Below, in pieces: positions 1 to 4,601 of a stretch of DNA of 6,358 bases. The notes beneath the pieces were generated by a model. The model was not told the DNA's origin, ran no database searches, and saw only the letters and a list, made by a program, of their open reading frames with translations. Where the stretch lies: assembly GCA_024654265.1 (NCBI GenBank), contig JANLIO010000019.1, forward strand, positions 1 through 6,358. Reading direction: 5' to 3'. Origin of the DNA: a bacterium. Lineage in GTDB: Bacteria > Patescibacteriota > Patescibacteriia > 2-12-FULL-60-25. How positions within the stretch are numbered: the stretch's first letter is position 1; each line of letters opens with the position of its first letter. A program made the translations under genes and the position numbers.

Positions 1-152
1 ATAAATCCAAAAATGACGCAGAGAAGCGCGACCGCTATCCCTGCGACAATGTATGGTGAACGTGATCGTGAACTTGTGCCGACCCCTCCGCCGTAGCCAA
101 GGAAGAGGTCGGGTTGAATGTTCAGCTCATTTTTTTGCTCTAACTCGTTCAT
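1..152 (-). CDS. Partial N-terminus of a predicted single-pass membrane protein, coupled to pnp
   Basis: An open frame starts with ATG at 152-150 and runs off the left edge, giving 50 visible codons. The ATG overlaps the pnp stop codon in an ATGA arrangement (pnp TGA at 151-149), the classic layout for translational coupling, and there is no separate ribosome binding site. The first 33 residues are polar and include a Gly-rich patch (GYGGGVG, about residues 19-25) and a Ser/Arg patch (SSRSRS). From about residue 34 the chain becomes strongly hydrophobic (YIVAGIAVALLCVIFGF) up to the window edge, so a membrane helix with a cytoplasmic N-terminus is likely. I do not recognise the family. Its position makes it the last visible gene of the rpsO-NYN-pnp cluster. 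The reading frame and overlap are seen directly; that it is a real gene is inferred from the overlap and the hydrophobic segment. Confidence 0.6.
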   Translation of the reverse strand, partial: MNELEQKNELNIQPDLFLGYGGGVGTSSRSRSPYIVAGIAVALLCVIFGF

Positions 153-2404
153 CGTGAATGTGGGCGTTTCGGTCGACCGCCTTGCGACCGACGATCCTGC
201 CGAGAATCTGGGCGTGATCCATGATCAGATCCGCCGGGATGCTTCTCTGTGTAGTCTTTTCGAACTTTTTCCGCTTCTTCGTCTGAAAGAGTGCGTTTCA
301 TCGAAAGATTGATGCGTCCCATGTTGTCGAGTTCGTAGACTTTTACGCGTACTGTATCACCAAGTTTTACGATGTCAGAGACATTCTCAACGCGATACGG
401 AGCCATTTCTGAGACGTGTACAAGCCCTTCTTGCTTGGGAAGTATTTCAACAAATGCGCCAAAATCCATAAGGCGAGTAACTTTTCCGTCATAAATCTTT
501 CCCACTTCAACTTCTTCTGTCAGTTTTTTGATCCAGTCCATTGCGCGTTTCATGCCTTCCGCGTCTGTTGACGTCACCATGACCAAACCATCATCCTCAA
601 TATCGATTTGAACATTACATGTATCAATAATTTCATTGATGATTTTGCCACCTGACCCAATAACATCACGGATTCGATCTGGTTTGATGCGAAGGCTTTC
701 AATTCGAGGCGCCCATTTGGAGAGATCAGAACGGGGTTCTGCAATTGCGGATTGGATGCTATCCAAAATTCGGTTAATAGCACTTCGTCCCGCAGAGACG
801 GCTTCACGCACGGTTTCAAACGGGATTCCTTGGGTTTTTGTGTCCATTTGGATGGCGGTTAATCCATCGCGTGTTCCTGTGACCTTAAAGTCCATCCCGC
901 CTTTTCCATCCTCAAGATCTTGAAGGTCTGTAATAATCTGGAATCGTCCTTCCTCCTCGATACTTGCAACGCCAATTGCAATTCCGGCAACCGGTGCCGT
1001 GATTGGAACGCCGGCATCTAAAAGAGCGAGCGTTGATCCACATGTGGCTCCCATCGAAGATGAGCCGTTTGAGCCAAATACTTCAGACACAACGCGTATC
1101 GTGTATGGGAATGATTCTCGTTTTGGAAGAACTGGAATGAGTGCGCGCTCTGCGAGTGCGCCATGGCCAATTTCTCGACGTCCTGGGCCTCGGTTTGGTC
1201 GTGTTTCCCCAACGGAGAAGCTTGGGAAATTGTAGTGATGAAAGTAATTTTTCTTTGTTTCAAATTCCATGGTGTCGAGCGTTTGCTCCATACCGGGGGA
1301 GCCAAGCGTCACGGTTGAAAGAACCTGTGTCGCTCCGCGTTCAAAGAGTCCGGATCCATGTGTTCGTGGAAGAATGCCAACTTCATTTACAAGCGGACGA
1401 ATCTCATCGAGCGCACGTCCATCAGCACGGCGCTTCTCATCTAAGATAAGGCGAGTGACAGCACCATCGACGGCTTCATCAACCATGCCAAGCGCGCGTT
1501 TGTGGAGCTCGGTATCAACACCGGTTGTTTCAAGGTGAGCGTGAAGCGCATCTTTCAATAGGTTCACGCGATCTTTGCGATCATGTTTTGATATCAAAGG
1601 TTCCGCAAATAATGTCGTTGATGCACGTTCTTGCACAAAGTCTTCAACGATTTTTTTAAGCATGACATGCTCGTCCCATGCTTTTCGTTCTTCGTCGGTT
1701 CGTGGTTCAACGGAGATTTTTTCTTTTCCACATTCCGATTGGATTTTCTTTATCAGTTCTACGATTGGCGTGATGTGCTCATGTGACCAGATAATCGCGT
1801 CGGCAACATCTTCGTCTTTCATGATGTTTACGCCAGCTTCAAGCATGACTGTCTTATTGTTTCGTCCGGCAACGACAATATCAACACCACCCTCTTCAAT
1901 TTCTTTGTAGGTTGGGTTTGCAATCCATTGACCATCTTTTTTCCCAACTCGGACGGCGGCGATTGGACCGTTCCATGGGATATCTGAAATGGCGAGCGCA
2001 CACGATGCACCGATGAATCCGGGCATGTCACCGTCATTTTCAAAATCGTGCGAAAGAGCAGTGACAATAACAGCCACTTCACGCTTTACGCCGTCTGGAA
2101 ACATCGGGCGGATGGCGCGGTCGATCAATCGTCCTGTAAGAACGGCTTCATCCGTTGGGCGTCCTTCTCGTTTCATGAAACGGGAGCCTTTGATTTTTCC
2201 GGCAGCATACATGCGTTCTTCAAAATCAACATGAAGTGGGAAGAAGTTTAAATCTTCGCGAAGCTCACCCATGGTTGCGGTACACAGAACAACGGTATCT
2301 CCATATTGGACGGTACATGATCCACCTGCTTGTCGTGCTAATTTTCCAACACGAATGGTAAGGGGCTTTCCACCCCAATCCATAGAATATTCTTTTGTAT
2401 TCAT
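149..2404 (-). CDS. pnp: Polynucleotide phosphorylase (PNPase)
   Basis: This enzyme degrades RNA 3' to 5' by phosphorolysis, releasing nucleoside diphosphates, and can add tails in reverse; it acts in the cytoplasm as a trimeric ring. The 751-residue protein has the full family layout: first RNase PH domain (about 10-145), helical linker (about 240-320), second RNase PH domain (about 325-555), KH domain with a GSGG loop (about 570-625; VIGSGGKI) and S1 domain (about 635-705; DGKVTRLMDFGAFVEI). The phosphate-binding motif SNGSSSMGA lies near 445-453, and D499, D505 and K507 match the E. coli catalytic D486, D492 and K494. The tail (about 715-751) is hydrophilic and Arg-rich. I chose the ATG at 2404 (MNTKEYSMDWGG). 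A longer frame to 2470 would translate through a strong hairpin and adds residues unlike PNPase. The next gene overlaps its stop by ATGA. Confidence 0.97.
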   Translation of the reverse strand: MNTKEYSMDWGGKPLTIRVGKLARQAGGSCTVQYGDTVVLCTATMGELREDLNFFPLHVDFEERMYAAGKIKGSRFMKREGRPTDEAVLTGRLIDRAIRPMFPDGVKREVAVIVTALSHDFENDGDMPGFIGASCALAISDIPWNGPIAAVRVGKKDGQWIANPTYKEIEEGGVDIVVAGRNNKTVMLEAGVNIMKDEDVADAIIWSHEHITPIVELIKKIQSECGKEKISVEPRTDEERKAWDEHVMLKKIVEDFVQERASTTLFAEPLISKHDRKDRVNLLKDALHAHLETTGVDTELHKRALGMVDEAVDGAVTRLILDEKRRADGRALDEIRPLVNEVGILPRTHGSGLFERGATQVLSTVTLGSPGMEQTLDTMEFETKKNYFHHYNFPSFSVGETRPNRGPGRREIGHGALAERALIPVLPKRESFPYTIRVVSEVFGSNGSSSMGATCGSTLALLDAGVPITAPVAGIAIGVASIEEEGRFQIITDLQDLEDGKGGMDFKVTGTRDGLTAIQMDTKTQGIPFETVREAVSAGRSAINRILDSIQSAIAEPRSDLSKWAPRIESLRIKPDRIRDVIGSGGKIINEIIDTCNVQIDIEDDGLVMVTSTDAEGMKRAMDWIKKLTEEVEVGKIYDGKVTRLMDFGAFVEILPKQEGLVHVSEMAPYRVENVSDIVKLGDTVRVKVYELDNMGRINLSMKRTLSDEEAEKVRKDYTEKHPGGSDHGSRPDSRQDRRSQGGRPKRPHSR

Positions 2405-2412
2405 ACAATGTT

Positions 2413-2461
2413 CGTGCCCCGAAGACTTAAGACCGATTGGTCTCCATGTCTTCGGACCACG
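2413..2461 (-). promoter_or_regulatory. Long hairpin in the pnp leader, candidate autoregulatory element
   Basis: On the minus-strand RNA the 14-nt arm at 2461-2448 pairs with the arm at 2426-2413 (CCGAAGAC with GTCTTCGG, extended by CGTG with CACG across one G-G mismatch and one G-U pair). Inside it, after a 4x3 internal loop, AGACC (2443-2439) pairs with GGTCT (2434-2430) around a 4-base loop. The structure ends 8 nt before the pnp ATG and includes the only G-rich stretch (GGGG) near the start, so it could hide the initiation region. No U-run follows, so it is not an intrinsic terminator. In E. coli a leader hairpin is cut by RNase III and then used by PNPase to repress its own mRNA. The matching role here is inferred. 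Confidence 0.6.
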
Positions 2462-2584
2462 TGTCATCAAATTCCAAGATAAAAGTGTGAACGTTTATCC
2501 TGCAATTTCTTTTTTTAAGTGGGAACCGATACGATCCCCTCCCTTCTTCTGAGATGGCGACTCGCAAGAAAAGAGTGAACCGTA

Positions 2585-3151
2585 TCAATAGCTTACTTTG
2601 ACGGAGCGCTTTCGATCGGGCGCGGATGAAGATTTCATTTTTCCTTTTGGCCGAGAAGATTTTATCAAGAATGATTTTTCGTCGGAAAGATTTAGGAAGC
2701 CGTCGACACATTCACGGAAGGCCGTATTTGTCGATTCGGAAAAAGCCGCAACTTCCACAATGACACCGCGACCGTGGAGATAATGAACGAGTGGGATAAA
2801 GTCACCGTCTCCTGACATGAGAATAATGACATCTACTTTTTCTGAAAGCATGACAGCGTCAATCGCCATCCCAACATCCCAGTCCGCTTTTTTGACGCCA
2901 GATGAATACTCTTGAACATCTTTAATTCGCGGTTCGATCTTCGCTTCGATGAGCGCTTCAAAAAAGGCCTCCTCTTCGCCGGTTTTCGATTTTGCAACAT
3001 ACGCAATCGCGCGAACGAGCGGTCGATCACCAACGGCGTACTCCACAGCTTTTCCAAAATTCAACCGTGCGTTGTGGATGTGCTTCGCGGAGTGATACAT
3101 GTTTTGCGCGTCAACGAGGACGGCAACTCTCTGTGCAACGTGCTTTATCAT
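2585..3151 (-). CDS. NYN domain (PIN-like, LabA/DUF88-type) predicted ribonuclease
   Basis: This 188-residue protein carries a NYN domain, a PIN-like metal-dependent nuclease fold. Visible motifs in order are VLVDAQNMY (11-19, with D14 and N17 at the first acidic site), KKADWDVGMAIDAV (87-100, with D90, D92 and D98) and ILMSGDGDFIPLV (110-122, with D115 and D117). These are the usual acidic metal ligands, and all are present, so it is probably active on RNA. From about residue 163 the tail is rich in Lys, Arg and Ser (SSRPKGKMKSSSAPDRKRS) and may bind RNA. It lies between rpsO and pnp on the same strand, 64 nt after the rpsO stop and 180 nt before the pnp start, which suggests a role in RNA processing or decay. 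The ATG at 3151 is the first in frame; no Shine-Dalgarno sequence is visible. The exact substrate is unknown. Confidence 0.85.
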   Translation of the reverse strand: MIKHVAQRVAVLVDAQNMYHSAKHIHNARLNFGKAVEYAVGDRPLVRAIAYVAKSKTGEEEAFFEALIEAKIEPRIKDVQEYSSGVKKADWDVGMAIDAVMLSEKVDVIILMSGDGDFIPLVHYLHGRGVIVEVAAFSESTNTAFRECVDGFLNLSDEKSFLIKSSRPKGKMKSSSAPDRKRSVKVSY

Positions 3152-3179
3152 ATGGAGACGATATCAAGGATTTGGGATA

Positions 3180-3208
3180 CCAACAAGCCACCGGTGTGGT
3201 GGCTTTGG
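3180..3208 (-). promoter_or_regulatory. Hairpin between rpsO and the NYN gene
   Basis: On the minus-strand RNA, AGCCACC (3204-3198) pairs perfectly with GGTGGCT (3192-3186) around a 5-nt loop, and CCAA (3208-3205) pairs with TTGG (3183-3180) below a 2-nt bulge. It begins 8 nt after the rpsO stop. The 3' side has no continuous U-run, so it is at best a leaky terminator. It may instead protect the rpsO 3' end or be a processing site, as in the E. coli rpsO-pnp spacer. The structure is seen; the role is inferred. Confidence 0.5.
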
Positions 3209-3215
3209 ACTGGAA

Positions 3216-3476
3216 TCAGATTTTTAAATCTCCCATGAGCTTGTCGTACGCTTTTGCATCTTCTCGTTTCAAGTACTTCATGAGGCGACGACGTTCACTT
3301 ACTTTCTTAATTAAACCACGACGTGAGGAAAAATCCTTTTTGTGTGTTTTAAGGTGGCCGGTCAAATCTTTGATCTCCGTTGTTAAAATGGCGATCTGAA
3401 CTTGTGGCGAACCCGTGTCCGTTGCGTGCGTTTTAAACTTCTCAATGATCCGCTTTTTCTTTTTTGTATCCATCAT
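3216..3476 (-). CDS. rpsO: 30S ribosomal protein S15
   Basis: S15 binds 16S rRNA at the central-domain three-way junction and nucleates assembly of the small-subunit platform. The 86-residue product is close to the usual 88-89. The family signature is clear: THATDTGSPQVQIAILT (16-32), then the helix LTGHLKTHKKDFSSRRGL and the RNA-binding stretch VSERRRLMKYLKRED. The start is ATG 3476 or the adjacent ATG 3473 (MMDTKKKKR); the sequence does not decide between them and neither has a clear ribosome binding site. It is the first gene of the leftward cluster rpsO-NYN-pnp, which extends the classical rpsO-pnp pairing of bacteria. S15 commonly represses its own translation through leader structure. 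The leader here has a small dyad (TATGC and GCATA, 3496-3515), but I cannot show that it is the S15 site. Confidence 0.97.
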   Translation of the reverse strand: MMDTKKKKRIIEKFKTHATDTGSPQVQIAILTTEIKDLTGHLKTHKKDFSSRRGLIKKVSERRRLMKYLKREDAKAYDKLMGDLKI

Positions 3477-3549
3477 ACGAATAGGGTTTGCGTGGTATGC
3501 AGAGTATTCCGCATAAACGTAATGTTACCTATGAATTAATTGTGGGTAG

Positions 3550-3578
3550 AGGCTACCATTATTCGTGGTTTTTATCAA
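3550..3578 (-). promoter_or_regulatory. Candidate rpsO promoter
   Basis: On the minus strand TTGATA (3578-3573) matches five of six -35 consensus bases and is followed after exactly 17 bp by TAGCCT (3555-3550), a weak -10. Transcription would start near 3543 and give a leader of roughly 67 nt before the rpsO ATG. No better pair was found in the 3477-3629 divergent spacer. The poor -10 keeps confidence low. Confidence 0.33.
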
Positions 3579-3617
3579 GGTCTGACAGAAAGGATTCATT
3601 TTCCGACACCAAAGGGG

Positions 3618-3623
3618 TATACT
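3618..3623 (+). promoter_or_regulatory. TATACT -10 element giving a leaderless xer mRNA
   Basis: TATACT lies only 6 nt before the ATG at 3630. Transcription normally starts about 7 nt after the -10 element, so the transcript would begin at or next to the A of the start codon. The -35 position at 17 bp spacing (TTCATT, 3595-3600) is weak, with three of six matches. The same TATACT hexamer sits before the serine recombinase leader. This supports 3630 over 3540 as the xer start. Confidence 0.5.
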
Positions 3624-3629
3624 TTTCGT

Positions 3630-4574
3630 ATGCCGTCATTAAAATTGCGTAAGCATGTCACACCGTTTCTTGAATACCTTGAGATTGAGAAAGGGCGTTC
3701 ATCGCGAACGGTTCGGAATTATGATTTCTACTTAAAACGTTTTTTGGATTGGGCGGGAGATCCGAATATTCAAGCTGTGGACATGGAGGTGGTGCGAAAA
3801 TACCGTTTATATCTCAACCGACTTGAAGATCCAACGCGCGGAACATTGAAAAAGAATACGCAGAATTATCATTTGATTGCACTTCGATCTTTTCTTAAGT
3901 ATTTAGCCCGCCATGATATTGAAACGCTGGCACCGGAAAAGATTGAGCTGGCAAAGCAGGGGAGTCGTGATGTTGGATTTTTAGATGCAGAGGATGTTGA
4001 GCGACTTTTGGTTGCTCCAACAGAGAGCCAAGCTCCAGAGATTTTAAAATTACGTGATCGCGCGCTTCTTGAGATGTTGTTCTCGACTGGGATGCGCGTG
4101 TCAGAACTCGCAAGTCTCGAGCATGGAGAAATAAATTTCGAACGTGAAGAATTTTCCGTGCGCGGAAAAGGTGAAAAGGTGAGGGTGGTTTTCCTTTCTC
4201 ATCAAGCACGACATTGGTTGAAGCAATATCTGGAAGCGAGAAAAGATATTTCTCCTTTTCTGTTTGTCCGACATGATCGCGCACAGGCGACGGCTGAAGA
4301 GCCAAGGCCGATCACACCACGGTCCATCGAAAGACTCGTGAAATTCTATGCGACATCTGCTGGGATTTCCAAAAATGTAACTCCACACACATTACGACAT
4401 TCTTTTGCAACGGATCTCCTAATGAATGGTGCCGATATTCGCAGTGTTCAGGCGATGCTTGGACATTCATCGATCACAACGACGCAAGTGTATACGCACG
4501 TGACAAACCGACAGCTGAAAGACGTTCATGATGCGTTTCATGCAGTGAGGAGATCGGATGAAGATGAAGATTGA
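3630..4574 (+). CDS. Tyrosine recombinase, XerC/XerD-like
   Basis: This 314-residue site-specific recombinase has an N-terminal SAM-like DNA-binding domain (about 8-95) and a C-terminal catalytic domain (about 118-300). All family catalytic residues are visible at standard spacing: R156 (TGMRVSEL), K180 (RGKGEKVR), H253 and R256 (TPHTLRHSFA), H279 (MLGHSS) and the nucleophile Y288 (TTQVYTHV). Length and motifs match XerC/XerD (about 300 residues), which resolve chromosome dimers at dif, so a housekeeping role is likely. An integrase role is possible because a tRNA gene follows 35 nt after the stop. The frame is open back to an ATG at 3540, but I chose the ATG at 3630 (MPSLKLRKH) because the alignable domain starts there and a TATACT promoter element lies just before it. 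The C-terminus is acidic (RRSDEDED). It is divergent from rpsO. Confidence 0.92.
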   Translation: MPSLKLRKHVTPFLEYLEIEKGRSSRTVRNYDFYLKRFLDWAGDPNIQAVDMEVVRKYRLYLNRLEDPTRGTLKKNTQNYHLIALRSFLKYLARHDIETLAPEKIELAKQGSRDVGFLDAEDVERLLVAPTESQAPEILKLRDRALLEMLFSTGMRVSELASLEHGEINFEREEFSVRGKGEKVRVVFLSHQARHWLKQYLEARKDISPFLFVRHDRAQATAEEPRPITPRSIERLVKFYATSAGISKNVTPHTLRHSFATDLLMNGADIRSVQAMLGHSSITTTQVYTHVTNRQLKDVHDAFHAVRRSDEDED

Positions 4575-4599
4575 AAAAAAGAACAAAGTGGAGTACCTT
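4571..4599 (+). promoter_or_regulatory. Candidate tRNA-Arg promoter
   Basis: TTGAAA (4571-4576, five of six matches to the -35 consensus) overlaps the xer stop codon and is followed after 17 bp by TACCTT (4594-4599), a weak -10. A start near 4606 would give a precursor with only a few extra bases before the mature tRNA 5' end at 4610. Read-through from xer could equally supply the tRNA. Confidence 0.38.
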
Positions 4600-4601
4600 C
4601 T

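Noticed and set aside
2405..2470. Upstream in-frame ATG at 2470 as the pnp start
   Set aside because: The extra 22 residues are unlike PNPase N-termini and are encoded by the leader hairpin.
2528..2586. GATACG...CGTATC inverted repeat in the NYN-pnp spacer
   Set aside because: A 6-bp stem enclosing 47 nt is too weak to support.
3496..3515. Dyad TATGC...GCATA in the rpsO leader as an S15 or operator site
   Set aside because: Only 8 of 10 symmetric positions match and no known S15 binding features can be recognised.
3510..3527. dif-like pattern CGCATAA...TAATGTTA next to the xer gene
   Set aside because: The half-sites resemble E. coli dif arms, but the centre is 3 nt instead of 6 and the outer arm bases do not match, so Xer could not use it in the known way.
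3540..3629. Upstream in-frame ATG at 3540 as the xer start
   Set aside because: The 30 extra residues lie before the promoter-like TATACT and before the alignable recombinase domain.
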